From NCBI RefSeq assembly GCF_036785885.1, contig NC_092320.1, positions 15,687,557 to 15,751,556 of the forward strand: a stretch of 64,000 nt of DNA. The letters are read 5' to 3'. The notes beneath the pieces are model-generated. The model was not told where the DNA came from, searched no databases, and saw only the letters and a list, made by a program, of their open reading frames with translations. Positions 1-13,445 of this stretch are shown here, in pieces. The translations under genes were made by a program, and so were the position numbers. Every line of letters starts with the position of its first letter. The first letter of the stretch is position 1. The DNA is from Coffea arabica. Its lineage: Eukaryota; Streptophyta; Magnoliopsida; Gentianales; Rubiaceae.

Positions 1-217
1 GCGTGTAGGCCTGTTAGGATGATAATGGTGGAGAATGAGGGAAGGTGTGCTAATTAAGCGGGATCTTTGAGGGCCCTTTTGTTATTAAGTAGAGAATGGA
101 AAGTAGGGAGTGACTCAATTTTGAAGTGATAATGACACCAGCAGCAGGTACATGTGTCCTCACTCTGTTCTAGTGAGGCAATGAACCAAGTGAAGTATCC
201 CTGCCAAAAAAGCAAAA

Positions 218-751
218 GGGATAATTTCAAGAAACTCCCCCAAGGTTTTTAGTAATTTCATGTCCTCGTGAAATCGTGAAGTTCATTTTACTTTTTCATC
301 AAAATCTTTAAAAACTTGAAACATAGACAACATCATAAGCTCATTTCAATTCTCATTTCTACCCTTTTAAATCTTTCATATTCTCATATCCGAAATCAGT
401 ACGACTATCTCCATGACCATCACCACAATTAGCCCCTCCATGACCATCTTTTCCTATTCATCTCCAAATGCTTGACTAAAGCCAAAATTAATTTGTAATG
501 TTAAAATTATGTTTAGAACATAATTAGTTATTCTATGAGTGAATCTTGTTTCTATTTTCATTAAAGTCTAATTGTGTAAAATGCATTTGTACGCACAAGA
601 TTAGGAGTATATTGTTTAATTGTATGAAAAATATTGACGTGGTAAGGTTATTATGATTATAGGGTTGAGGGAGGCAAGTGTAATATTGAAAATCTCAAGA
701 ATATTAGGTGAAATTGTCAAAAACTTCAAGGGAGGTTACTCAAAGTATCCC
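218..751. mobile_element. Non-autonomous MULE-like TIR element, copy 1
   Basis: The left end reads gggataatttcaagaaac. The right end, reverse-complemented, reads gggatactttgagtaacc, and both continue with related sequence containing the word acctcccttgaag or a variant. The flanks are aaagcaaaa (209-217) and aaaggaaaa (752-760), a 9-bp target duplication with one mismatch. A 9-bp duplication is the hallmark of Mutator-like elements. No coding capacity is seen. Related elements lie at 46456-47434 and 51239-52713. Confidence 0.75.
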
Positions 752-3393
752 AAAGGAAAATGATGCAAATGGCCTCTAGCATATTGCATATGTGTGTTTA
801 TAGTCCTTCACTTATAAAATGATAGAAATTCGTCCCTTGCATATATAAATAGTACCATTTTGATACCTATATCCATTTCAAGTGACTTTATATCAGGTAA
901 AAGGCCACGTGCCACAATGAAATGGATATATTCATGTACCTCTTACTCATTTATGAGATGATCACGTATGGCAAAAATTATTCTGAGATTCGATACACAT
1001 AAGAATGGACATATTGTTGTTGTGAGAGTGCGTGCAAAAGAATATCAAACTTATACCTTTTTTTTTTTTTGGGGGTAAATGAGAGGATTTTAATCCAAAA
1101 TATCTTAATTACAATTCCTCCCGTCTTACCGTCCAATCCAATCCCCACTCTTGTCAAATTTATACTAAGAACCTTTTTGTAAAACATAAAACTCAACATT
1201 TAGATGTAAATCCTTTTCGATCTTCCATTCTCATGCATGGGGTGGGAAGAACTGATCGGCCCTCTGTGTTAAATTTTTTCTTCTAATTTTCATTCTTTGA
1301 AGGGTTTGTTTAAGCATAGAGTATCAAATTGACAAACTTATCATTAGATGGCTCATGGACAAGCAAAAATTTTTATAGAGGGACCAAACCTAAATAATTA
1401 ACAGGAGAGGAGACAAAGTCAAGAAGAGATTGCATTATCCTCGTTATTCCCGTGGTACCTTATCTCCAGATTTCCAAGTCCATCGTGCATACGCCATACT
1501 TCTACAATAGTTTTTTTTTCTGACAATTACTAGTAATTTGGCATTAATTCTTCCACTTTGCGGTCCAAAAAGACAGTTCAATGGAAGGCAACTCAAGCTT
1601 TCACTAATCAGCGTACTTGAGTTTTGTCGTACGTGGATTAGAAAGTGTGTTTATTCTTGGCTAATGCCCCCAACAAATTAAGAAAGAGGAGAATCTTGCA
1701 CCTCTAAATTAATCCTGGGAGAATGTCGGATTCTGATATTCAGATTCGCGTTTTCTTCACATACATGTGGAATCTTACAAAGTGCAATACTTATGGCGTA
1801 TGCCCTCGAAATCCTTTTACAAATTTCATAGCTTTCTTGTCATAAAGAATAAAAATATTGTTGGAGGGGAATGAACAAATGGCTTTATATAGACCGTAAA
1901 AGAGGAAACAAGAAATAAACGAACAAGTAGTAGTTCTTGATCAAGGAATGGGATCGATTCATGCAGGAATTTGTGCTTAGATTCCCATACACATGGTTGA
2001 CTTGTTAGGACATTTTCGAAGATGAAATCGACAAGGATAAAGGCTAACTAAGGTAGTCAGGGACCATACCATCAATTAATATGTCAGTGTTCCAATTGGT
2101 AGACAAATTCCAGAAGAGAATTGGATCAGGAGGATGAGAAGAAAAACAAGCGAATAAGGAGAGTATAGAAACTATATTGATTGATTGATTGATTCCCCGG
2201 TGGATAAGCACAAATATTAGGCGAATAAGATAATTGTTCGACTAGAAACATGTGGTATCCAAATCGGCTTGCAACTTCGTTACGCACAAGTTGGGAAGTA
2301 TTGGCTTGCAACTTCTTTAGCATTTGCTTCCATTTCTTAGTTGAACTATACATATAGTACGCATAATTCCCACCAAACAAAAAAAAGTGAGAGCCGCGTT
2401 ATTCAGATTTAATACGCGTGCCTATTAACTTATAGATTATCCGTCGAATCTCTTAAAATAAAAAGATGATTAAAAAATACGTCCGTTTGATCTTTCCCGG
2501 AATCCAAACAATGGCACGTCTCCCCACCTCCCTTTGGATCTTTACAAAGTCGATATCATGCAGACATGCAGCAGCACTAGCATTATAGAAGCATGAGGAA
2601 CATGGCTGCGCCATCAGTCAAACTCATGATGATTAGGAGATGAAGCCGGGCGTGCACGGACATGGCTGCACCCGGCGCTTGGGGTAACTTGCAAAAAGTT
2701 GCAAAAGGCCAAAAAGATCCATTTCAAAGATGTAGAGAGTTAGGAGGGCCTCAGCCTGTCAACACTTCAATTACAATACTCGTACATTATTACCCTTGAA
2801 ATGTTCTATTTGGGAATGTGATCTCAACATGTGGAAAATAATCGTCCTAGAGATTTATTTTTACGTAATTGTTGAATCTTTAACTTGTATTAATTCAATC
2901 GATAAAGACGGATCATTTTTTAAAAAAAAAAATTATAATTTTAAATTCCCAATTTGGTGAATTATGCTTGTGGATGGTGATCGAAGTCAAAATCAATCGA
3001 ACTTTTAATTATTAAAATATTTTCTTGGTTGAGCCTTCAATTCTAGTGTGGAGTGGTCCCTCCAAAACAATCTTGCAGAATTAAGTCGGAGTGAATTACA
3101 AATACAAATAATATTAATAGTCCATTCGTCAGCATGGCAAAAGGAAAATAATAGTACGGGCTGGTAGTGAAAGATACTAGACAGAGGCATTCACATTACT
3201 CTTGACGATATTAGTACTACATCCCTAATTAAAAGTGGTGCAGTGTTTGTGTGGTGGGAAACAAGAACACGTGAGGCAACATTTGGTTCAATGCCCTTGT
3301 TCTAACCAAGCTTGTTAATTGTCTAGTTTCTTCCTCACTCTTTCTCTCTTTCTTTTTCTTTTTCTCCCTTTCTGCATTTGGAGATCGACAGGC
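752..3393. other. Intergenic DNA, no gene seen
   Basis: AT-rich sequence without a recognisable coding region. A T-run at 1058-1071, followed by sequence that resembles the 3' end of a retroposon on the minus strand, suggests an old SINE or LINE tail. A short (GATT)n run lies near 2180. The open frames here are short and resemble no family I know. Confidence 0.5.
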
Positions 3394-3401
3394 ATAACGG
3401 A

Positions 3402-4261
3402 TAGGACTGTCAATAAGATTGGGCCAGTCAAGCCCGATCCATCCGACCTGATAAAAACTTTGATGAGCCTTATAATATTAATGAGTCAGGCTGAGCTTGG
3501 ATTTCAAAACTAGGCTCATATTCACATTAAATATAAGCCGAGTTTGGGTTTTACTTGGTTCAAATCCAATATAGACATGGTCCTATATATATATATATAT
3601 AATATTAATATAATATAATATAGGTAATATTTATAATATTTATATTTTGGTAATATAATTATATATAGGTATTATATATAATATTTATGTTTTGGTATTA
3701 TATTTTATACAATTAATCAATTCTATATCCAATTATATAATATTTTCGTTGAGTAAATTTTTTCTTATTCGTTGAGTAAATTTTTGTGTTGGCATAATAT
3801 TGATTGTTTTTTTTTTGTGTTGGCATGTTTGGATTCAAGTTACAAGGCTATGAAGAAGTTTCAATATTTGAAAATATATTGGCTTATGATCACATATTTT
3901 ATTACTATTTTCTATATACTTTGAACGAATTAAATATAAATATTATTGAAAAAATTCTTGATTTATATACTTTTTAAGAACTATTACTCGTTTATAATTA
4001 GTTTTAATATTGTAGTCTTGTGAATGTTAAATTAGTTTTACAACTTAATAGTTATAACAATTATATTAAGAAGATTGAATAATAAGTGAGTTTAGATTAA
4101 TCTCGAATAGGGCTCACCACTTGAATATTATGTGAGTTAAATATGAATTTCACATTTATTAATTTGAATCTCATATCACAAAACCCGAAAGTATTACAAA
4201 TTAAATATGTTGAATTTGAACTTATGAAATTCCAATTTATTAGGCCCGATTGAGAGGCCTA
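3402..4261. mobile_element. Non-autonomous hAT-like element with 8-bp TSD
   Basis: The terminal inverted repeat starts taggactgtcaat on the left and, reverse-complemented, taggcctctcaat on the right. The element is flanked by a perfect 8-bp duplication, ataacgga, at 3394-3401 and 4262-4269. An 8-bp duplication with TAGG-type termini fits the hAT superfamily. The interior is AT-rich, includes a short TA microsatellite near 3580, and encodes nothing recognisable, so it would need a transposase from elsewhere. Confidence 0.85.
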
Positions 4262-4269
4262 ATAACGGA

Positions 4270-7200
4270 AAAGGTCAAAAAGTAATGACCTTCTATTTGA
4301 AGGTAAGAACCAACTCCCCGTAAATTGGCCACCAAGCAAAGTATGAAATGCTCATTTAACTACGGATCAGCTATTCAAATCTCTATACCTAATGAAAATT
4401 TAAAAGGTGGGCTGTAATATACCAGAAGGGATGTGTGAAGGTATATCCAACGTACATGCGGATACGTGAAGCTAAGAAGACTTGGAAGAGTAGAGTATTA
4501 GGCTCCGCACTGAATTTCCTGCAACCACTTTGTTTTATTTCGGTGTGTCCGTAAGAAAGATAGGAATGGGGGACCAGAAAACCAATAGAACTCCCTAATA
4601 TTTGCTAGTGTATTTTTTCTTTTTGTGGTCCTTTTAAGACTTGAGCAATTGTCATTTCTTTTGTCTTCTTGCCTCTTGGGTATCTGTACATTTATAGCAC
4701 CAATCAACTACCTAGATTTACTCCTCCTTTAATGTGATTGTTCCTCTTGTTCCATTCCCGCGGGACTTGAAAATTTTTTTAAGGCTTCAATTGACAAAGG
4801 GGATTCCGTTTTTTAGGCTAAAATAGAGATCAGAGTAGGCCAATGATATACATATTATATTTAGTTTAGGTTGGTGTTATATTCTGAAAGATTTTATTTG
4901 CACTTCCTTTTTTATTATTTTTCACTCCCACCATTTATTTTAAGTATCATATAATATCATTATCATTACTATATAAAAAGTATAAATCTTGGTATTAGGG
5001 ACTGAAAGTGTAAGCACTTTTTTATTTTAATTTTTGTTATTTCTAAATTAACTTCATGTCTTTTAATTAGAATTATTGCATTTTAATGTGGCACTAGTTA
5101 AAAGAAATAAAACACTCCAATTGATAACATCTTAATAGTATTGGTAATTATAATTAAAAATTGCTCTTTAAAAACTGTTTACTTGCCCTTCGATTCCATC
5201 TACAATTATTATACGTATCAAAATTTCTCAATTGAAGTATGAAAAATTTCTCAATAGAAAGTAGTTCAGATTGTAAAAAAAAAATTGAATTTCAAAAAAT
5301 AGATACTCTCTAGAAAATGGAGAAATATACAAGGACAAAAGAACTCTTATTCATATGTATATCTTCATACAAATATCACGAGTATTTACAATTATGCACT
5401 TTTTACCAATATGAAGAATTTTTTCATATTGCACCTGATGGAATTTCAATATACAAAAAATGATGACATCTTTATAACTGAAATAGCAGTATTAAATTGG
5501 AAAAAAGAAATCTGAAAAAGTACCATACAAACCAATATTATTATTAATAGCAACAGATCAAAATAAAAAAATTGAAAAATTTTGAAAACTATTATAAAAT
5601 GACATAAAGTAAATAGCAAATGAATTAAAAAGGTAGAACAAAATTCAAATAATATCAAAGACAACATTCAAATTATTGATATCCAGGAGAAGACAAATAT
5701 AGTAATGCTTTATTTGTATTGGTTTGAGCAAATCAAATCCATCCATCAAGTCAGAAGCAATCTCCAATGATAAAATAAGAATTATAATAATAGTACATTT
5801 AAAATGAAATAAAGAATGATAAAATGAAAATGATATCCAAATTGTTTTTGGTGATGTCCAAAATACCCTTATTCTTCTAATGATTACATATATTTATTGT
5901 ATTGTAATATTAGTGAATAATGGAAACGGTTATGAAATGAAAAGATTTAAAATTAAGTACATTTCATTTATGGTGACAATTGTAATTAGATAGATTTAGT
6001 GCATTCCAATAATTGATAATAATAATAGTGGTTATGGATTAAAAATTGAAAATTTAAAAATAAAACACTGCAATATACAAAAAATTAATATTAAATTGTT
6101 AATTAGCCACAATTCTCATTCCAATTCCATGATAAAAAAAACTGATACTAAAACCAAAAATATTGTAGACTTTTTGCTTTTGCTTTGCATTGGATATTTT
6201 GCTAATAATATGAATAAAAGAAAAGGAAAATAGAAAAATTCCAGCTATCTCTATCTATAAAATTTTAATTGTCAGAATGTGCAAGCCAAAAAAATTTACC
6301 TGGTAGATCATTTATACTCCATTATTGACACAAATAGAATTAACATAATACGAAGAATTCAAATTACACTTATGTTTATTTTTCTAACTCAATTATATTC
6401 TTCGTTTATAAAAAATTGTGATGATTGTGGTTTAAATATAATAGAATCATGAATATACAATAATTTTGATAAAACATGATATTATCAATATTTGATATAT
6501 TAGAATTCAAACTATAAATCAAAAAGTGTTTGCTTCATGATTCCAAATTCAATCTTAAGGGACATGTCAACTACATTGGAATGTTTTCTATCTCTTTTTA
6601 TTTAATAAAATTTTTAAAAGTAACTAGCTTAAAAAAATAAATAACATAAAAATACTCTATTATTATGTTGGTGATCAAAATTTCATAAAAAATTTTAGTA
6701 TTTGAAGAATAATATATTTTAAGATATTACAATCACATGCAAAGCAGGTGAACTGTTACTAGTAATAAATAAAAACTATATGATTAAAATGACAATGGAA
6801 GTATGATCAATAAAAATGAAAGTGCGAATAACATTTTTCTATATTTTCATGCCATAGTTTATTTTCCATTCTTAATAACACATTATGCTTCAATCTGTTA
6901 GGGTGTTGGACGTGAAGCAACAAAGAGGAGAAGACAAACAATAATCTTGCCATCTTTGGTCAATAACACATTATGGCGTATTTCAAGAACTGAGTTATGA
7001 CCATTTAAAGTTTGTTATACATTTTAGACTTCTTTTCACCCAGCTCATCTTTGGACAATCCTACAATACTCAATTAAGTTTGGACAGTTTGTTCTACATT
7101 GGTGTTCAGATTTGCATTTACCATTGACCATTTAAAGTTGTTATGCATTTTAGACTTCTTCTCACCGCAGCTGATCACCTTTGAACAATCTTGCAGCGTC

Positions 7201-8413
7201 TAACAAGTTTCGACCGCTTGTTTCACATCGGTGTTTAGATTTGCATTCTTAATTAAAATGATTATAATCGGCCATAGAGGGTAAAATGAAAAAAAAAAAT
7301 CAGCCAAATTTCTAGTATAATTAAGCGTGTTTTAGTCAGGATGGGGATATATAAATAAATGGGGCAACCCATTTGGATTGCTATTGTTTAGTATTTTATT
7401 AGAAAAATGTACAGTATCAATTTAATATATCTGAAATATAAAGATAATAAAAAAATATTTTCACGAAAAGCGTAAACAATCCAAAAAAAGTTTGGGACCT
7501 AGGTATCTGAATAAGTTGTGTAAATAGATGCATATTCCTAAGTACGCCCTAAGACTGTCCAACGCTAACCTAGCCGGACGCAGGGCTGGAGCGGTTGTTC
7601 TGACAACCGCTCCGAAAGGTGTAACACCATTTGTACATAGTGTAACATTATCTGTACAAAGTGTAACAATAGAACAACAGCGAGTAACATTAGAACAATA
7701 TTTTTGTGGGTCCCACACGACGTGAAAATCGAATTACAATACGTGATCTGAGCTGCACAAATTTTTGAGACCTCATCCAGGCCGTGAACTGCCTTGAACG
7801 GTTGTCAGAGACAACCGTCCAGGCCCCTCGTCCTAGCCTAGACAAACCTGTCAGCTTTAGCTTAAAGCCAGATCACCGAGCAATACTTCATACCAATTAA
7901 CCACCAAGAAAATACTACTTAAAACCCCTGAATCCTGATCAAGGTCCAAGGATAATAAGCAGGGAATTGATTTCTAGCTAATGGTCATCCAGAGGGGAGT
8001 TCGGCGGAGCCCCCTGGATATACCTTTAGATCAAAACCAATTATTTTGGTGGAATTGTCAGTATGAGTAGGGAAAGAACATTTTTAATTGCCTGTAGAAT
8101 AGTAGTGGCATTTGGATTTGGTAGACCCATTCCTAGCAGTAAACTGGTACCTTTACTTTCCGGCAGGGACTGTTATATCGATCATATGAATTTGACTACT
8201 ACTTGAAAAGGGCTTTTAGCAATTGCTGCACCAAGTTGTACGACTCAATCCCATGGTATCCAATCTGGTGGCTAGAAAAAGATAAATATGCAAAGCCACG
8301 GACCACATAACAATGGAATTTGACAAATCAGGATTTGGGGTGTCACCTAGTCTGGCCTCATGATCTGGTAACCTATCAAGAAATAGCTACCACTCTCCAG
8401 TTTCCTACCTATC
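4270..8413. other. Intergenic AT-rich DNA with tandem and hairpin repeats
   Basis: No gene is recognised. A diverged tandem duplication of about 125 bp occupies roughly 6998-7121 and 7126-7244; both units begin gaccatttaaagt and end gatttgcatt. Between 7589 and 7820 are two short perfect hairpins and a cluster of gtgtaaca motifs, reported separately. The rest is low-complexity AT-rich sequence typical of degenerate transposons. Confidence 0.5.
7589..7816. repeat. Two related hairpins flanking gtgtaaca repeats
   Basis: The first palindrome, at 7589-7612, pairs gagcggttgt with acaaccgctc around a four-base loop. The second, near 7798-7818, pairs acggttgt with acaaccgt around cagag. Between them the motif gtgtaaca or a close variant recurs four times (about 7620-7695). 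The stems share the core cggttgt, so the two hairpins probably belong to one element, but I cannot place its ends. Confidence 0.5.
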
Positions 8414-8431
8414 AGAATTCAAGAGCAAAAA

Positions 8432-8787
8432 ATGTGTAACTTCCTAGTGTTTCTAATCTAATTGTGTGTATGTGTGAGTTTATTCCATTTCGAAAAAAAT
8501 GAACATACATATATGTTTGGCGAGAGTGTGCTCCCATGAACAAACATATATGTTTGGCGAGGGTGTGCTCGGGGAGGGGGGAGGGGGGATAGGAGGTGTC
8601 CAGGCTTCCGTCCCACATCACTCGTGTGTGGATTCTTCAACCTAGACTTCAGTTCCTCGAGAGCCTCGTCCTGTCACCAATTGACTGGACGTGAATTCTC
8701 TGTGAGGTCCACTTAGATTTAACAGCGTAACTTCCAAGTGTTTCTAATCTAATTGTGTGTGTATGAGTTTATTCCGTTTCGGAAAAA
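8432..8787 (+). mobile_element. A-tailed retroposon-like insertion with 18-bp TSD
   Basis: The 18-bp sequence agaattcaagagcaaaaa occurs at 8414-8431 and again at 8788-8805, and the insert ends in a short A-run just before the second copy. Long variable duplications and an A-tail indicate target-primed reverse transcription. Inside, a 60-70 bp module starting gtaacttcc occurs at the start (from 8436) and end (from 8727) of the insert. The motif gtcccacatca lies at 8610-8620, and a G-rich run at 8570-8598. The insert lies about 140 bp beyond the stop codon of the LRR kinase, so it probably falls in that gene's 3'UTR. Confidence 0.7.
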
Positions 8788-8926
8788 AGAATTCAAGAGC
8801 AAAAACTTCCAAGAGGCACAGTTATATTCACAAGGAATTAAAACTATTCTACATCCTAGGAGATATTGCAGCAATACACTAGCTACAAAGTTGAGATGAC
8901 ACCAAAAATCTGTCCCCTTTTTGACT

Positions 8927-11900
8927 TTATGACAACTTGATCCGATCAAGACTATCGGAAACCATTCTCATCCTGGGTCGAAGTTCAGGATCTAGTTCTG
9001 TGCAATTGAGCGCAATATGAAAAGCTGCAAGTACTTGCTTTTTCGCATGAACCTCATGAAGAAGAGCAGCGTCTATAATCTCAGACAAGGGCCGTTCCTC
9101 GCGGAACACCTTCCTGACATTGCTCTCAAGCCCCTTGTCATCGTCATCCAGCCCACCATGTGGCAATTGACCAGTTAGAATCTCCAGAAGCAAAATTCCA
9201 AAGGAGTAGACATCGCATTTCTGTGTGAACTTGCTGCCTAGTACTCGAGCTTCAGGTGCTGTGTACATGACAGATGAGGGAGCTGAACTTGTTGGGCTCA
9301 CCGTGATTTGGCTGGAGCTCTGCCTTCTGGAAGCAGCATTCAAGGATTTTGTCGTGCCTGATAACAGACGAGTCAGACCAAAACCAGAGAGATAAGGCTG
9401 CAGATCTTCATCTAAAAGGACTTTTGAGGATTTTATGTTCCCATGAACGTATTTTCGAGGACTGCATTCATGAATGTACATTAGTCCCCTGGCTGCACCT
9501 TGAGCAATTCTTAATCTTGCTGCCCATGACAATGGTGGCAGCAAATTGGCAGGCCCTCCTGAAATATCAAAAGCACAAAGAATTAAGTTTACTAGTTGCT
9601 GGTGCCACTCAACCAGAATAGTTACATGAAACAGTGAGGAAAAAAGGACAACCACTCATACCCTGAATGGGATTAGACAAATGAAAGCAATGAGAGATGT
9701 CCTCACAATATGAAGATCTGCTCAATTAGCTTATATGATGCACAGATGCTTCAATTATTTGCACACTTTAATAGTTAGTTCCAAGTTGTAGACATTTCTG
9801 CTAAGAACGCAGTGAAATATAAAGCAAGGGGCAACACAAAAACTTGGCAAAAGACCAGTGAGAAGGCATATATATGGAGGATTCTAAGAAGATAAAACTT
9901 TTGTCTACCCAGATAACATTTTTGAAAAACAAACTCATGTTGCTAACTTGTGTTAAAATTTCAAGCAGCTAACCACTGTTGAGTGAAGAAAGCTATAAAC
10001 ATCAAGTTCCAGAAATAGAAAGTGAAAATGTGTAAAATTTCATCAATTTACATACGTCACTACATCAGATTTTGAGTTCACGTCCATAAACTCTTTGTGA
10101 TGCCAGACGCATTAAAATTATTGTTGCTTTTTGTGAATATAAGACAGACTGTGAAGGCTTGAAAATTGAGGAGAGAAATCAAACAATTAAAGTAGGGTGA
10201 TAGAAGAAAAGAGATTGCTGAAGTGTTACTAATAAAACGCAACCCTTATGCGTGCAAAAAATATAAGTGCAGATCACCTACATCATGACTGTAACAGATC
10301 AAATGGTACAAAAATGTGTCACAAAATAACTTAGCTCTTATTTAAATTACAATCCAAATGATTGAAACAGGCAAGACTTCAACTTTCATTTGCTGGCAAC
10401 TTAGAAGGTCCACTTTTAAGAGCACCTGAAAGTTTTCTCCCCTGTTAAATGCAATTTAGTGAATCAAGTAGCTTTGAAGGTCTCAGCTTCAAATTGGTTG
10501 GAGAAAATCATTTATTAAAATTGCATGAATGCTTTCCATAATCAAACTATTCAGCATACTAACCGCATGGTGAAAAGAAAACTGGTAAAATTTCAAGATG
10601 AATCAGAAGTTAGTGCTCAAAAGATTGGTGTCATGTATGCTGCTGCCTTTCTTTGATGGCAAAAGAAGGGTGTTGGTACTAGGAACAAGTGGTGTACTCC
10701 TCGTGTGTACATTGAAAGGAGAGTCGCAAAGCTGTTGGATCCCAGAGGTAGGTTGTCATGACTTAATACGCTAAAGAATCTTAATATGGGAAGAAAACTA
10801 TGTCAGAGAGAGCTTAGACTTCGCACATACCACAATCCAAAAGCTACTAGTTTTTCTGGTATGTCCCTTGTAGTATTTCAATCATCTTCACTATGACCTT
10901 GTCCGAAAGGTAATTTTTTCTAAAGACGGTAGATCATATCTTATTTTGCATGCATGATCGCAATAGAATGTTTCTTGACACAATTTATAAAAGTAAATCA
11001 GAGTTGACTTAACATATAATACCTCAACAATGGCGTACTTGCATTTAGGACATATGAAACTGTTTAGAACTTGAAGAGTAATCATTCTATAAAACACCAG
11101 TAAAACAGTGGGATACTAGGATGACCATCACTCGTGTGTTCACCAAATGCGTGATGCCATGTCAATAACGCCACAAAATGAGACGACGATACAAACTCAT
11201 GGTTATACAAATCACCAGTGTCTGGTAACATAATTAGTATCCTCAAGTTTTAAGCTGCATTCTTCATTTTTGTTTGACATACACAATACACAAGCATGAT
11301 TTCATGATTTTGCAAAACACAAGCAAATTTTCTGAAATCAGCTAACACCTGAGTATAACTATGTCTAACATTTCTAACCAAATCTCCTAAGCAAATTAGC
11401 TCCCCCTTCAGTCTTCACCAACAGTCACTTGTGACTTATCTCTGCTACCAATTTTTGGTGTACTGTACCACTCTTGTCAGCAATTCTGTGTATCCAATCA
11501 ATGTGACGTGCGAGCTCACTGTTAATCAAATCCTCAACCATTGTTCCACATTCCAAGCTCAACACATCTAATTATCTGATTAACTAATTAATAGAAGATA
11601 GACTAGTTTGTGCCATGTACACATCCTAACATCGGTTTATTTAACTTTTCTTTGGCCACTAAGCAGGGATTTTGCACAATACACTAAGCAGGGATTTTGT
11701 AGTGAACCTTGGCTTTATGGTGGATACAAATTTTTACAAGATAGACAATACATGGTAGGTAATGTGCAGAACTGCCAAACAAGTTAGTCAGTTAAAATAG
11801 TAACATAATCACCAAAAGTCAGCAATCACGTAGCATTACATAAAGGATTCCAAAACTTTGAAAACGAATTAAAAATCTAAGTTTACCATGAAGGGCATTG

Positions 11901-13243
11901 TGCAAGCTTCCATTGCAGATGAAATCAGAAACCAGCAATTTTTCATCACTAGCATAATAGTAAGCCCTCAACCTCACAATGTTGGGATGTTGAACCCTCC
12001 CTATAGCTTCCATCTCAGCTTCAAATTCCTTGAACTTCAATATACCATCTCCATCACTCAACCTCCTCACAGCAACAACAGTAGAACCACCCACACCAGC
12101 TCTCCTCCCACCACTCCCCCCTCCGACCACCTTATATACGATACCACTTCTGCTCTTCCCCACCACATACGCAGATGCCCTTAACAAATCCTCTAATTCC
12201 AACCCAAGCCCTTCATCTAATTCCACAAATTTACCCTTTCGCCCCTCCTCACTACCACCTGCAAAACCAATATCCCTCTCCATCTCCTTCTCTTTCTCGA
12301 ACTTTTCTCCTCCCGTTTTACCCTCCGCAAGATTCAACCTTTTCATGAGCACCCACATTGATACAAACACCACCCCAATCACCACTGAAACTCCAGAAAT
12401 TAAGGGAATCACCATCGACCCACTTTTCGTTTTCCCTTTCGCCACTACCCCATCTGATAAAAGACTCGGTTTTTCCGGGTTCGGCAAAATTCTTGGATTT
12501 TCAGCAGCTTCAGGCTGAGTACTGCATGGAATCTCCAGTGGAAACCCACAAAGGGAAGGATTCCCAGAAAAAGCAGTGGGGCCCTGGTTTAATAATGACC
12601 CCACCTGAGGTATCTTTCCAGTCAGATTATTCTCCCGGAGGTCCAAGCTCAGAATCACCGGAAACCGGCCAAAACTCGCCGGAATCTCGCCGGAAAATCT
12701 GTTGCATGAGAAATTTAAAGTCCCTGAAAGCTTAGTCAAGCTGCTTAAGGCCTCAGGGAGGGACCCATTGAGCTGATTTGAGGAAAGATCAAGATGAGTG
12801 AGGTTCTTGAGGGAAATGATCTGGTGTGGCAGGGGTCCAGAGAGGTTGTTATGGGAGAGGTCAATCGAGCTCAGTGAAGTAGCATTGAAGAGGTGAAGAG
12901 GGACAATTTTGGAGAAGTTGTTGAAGGAAAGAGTGATGGAAGAAAGTGACGAAAGTGCACCAAGCTCAGAGGGAATGTAGCCGGTGAGGCCTTTGTTGGA
13001 GAGGGAAATGGAGGCGACATTTTGGTGGGTCTGATCACAGGTGATCCCAGCCCACCTGCATGGGGTGGAGTCTGATTCTTTCCAGGTGGAAAGAACATGT
13101 TTTGGATCTGTGGTTATGGCTGCTTTGAGAGCTAAGAGTGAAATACCATCTGAATTGAGTGAAGAAGTTAAAGAAATGGAAAATGTGAAGAAATAAACCA
13201 GCTTAAAGCCAATTACCAGCAGACTTCTACTAATTAGCTTCAT
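8927..13243 (-). CDS. LRR receptor-like pseudokinase (LRR-III type)
   Basis: Plasma-membrane receptor-like protein; coding exons complement(8927-9558, 11887-13243), 662 residues. The junction preserves frame (donor gtaaac, acceptor ttcag). The start is the ATG that opens directly onto a signal peptide (residues 1-29); an in-frame extension upstream exists but looks like 5'UTR. An N-terminal LRR domain (about 30-75) with a Cys pair is followed by five to six LRRs (76-225), a terminal Cys pair (232, 240), one membrane helix (277-300) and a kinase-like domain (about 355-655). Three catalytic positions are changed. The VAIK lysine is Arg393 (VAVR), HRD is HGN at 491-493, and DFG is GFG at 511-513. 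Catalysis is therefore unlikely, and a scaffold or co-receptor role is inferred, as for related plant atypical kinases. Closest remembered relatives are At2g42290 and At3g57830. The intron is 2.3 kb. Confidence 0.92.
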
Positions 13244-13423
13244 GGTTTGGAGTCTACGGAATAATAATGGCCAAGTTTCAATCTTTACTTTCAAACAAGT
13301 ATGCATGCATGGCATCTGCAAACACGAGTTGCAGAAGAAGTTTGTCTGTGAGGAAGAGGGCCGGTGTTTTGAGTTTGATTTGAACTGTACTTGGGTCGGT
13401 TTTCCCAAGGAGGAGCTATGAAT

Positions 13424-13445
13424 GGTGGACTAAATATAAAGTGGC
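13424..13445 (-). promoter_or_regulatory. Possible TATA box of the LRR kinase gene
   Basis: On the minus strand, actttatatttagtcc lies about 190 bp upstream of the chosen ATG. It is the only clear TATA-like element close to the gene, and the leader between them carries no long open frame of its own. This is inferred from position and composition only. Confidence 0.35.

Noticed and set aside
12030..12518. Long plus-strand open frames opposite the LRR kinase exon
   Set aside because: They are antisense shadows of a strongly supported coding exon. Their Pro/Ser/Thr-rich composition simply mirrors the kinase juxtamembrane region.
13244..13408. Upstream in-frame extension of the LRR kinase
   Set aside because: The extension would bury the signal peptide behind 55 non-conserved residues. 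The ATG at 13243 opens directly onto it.
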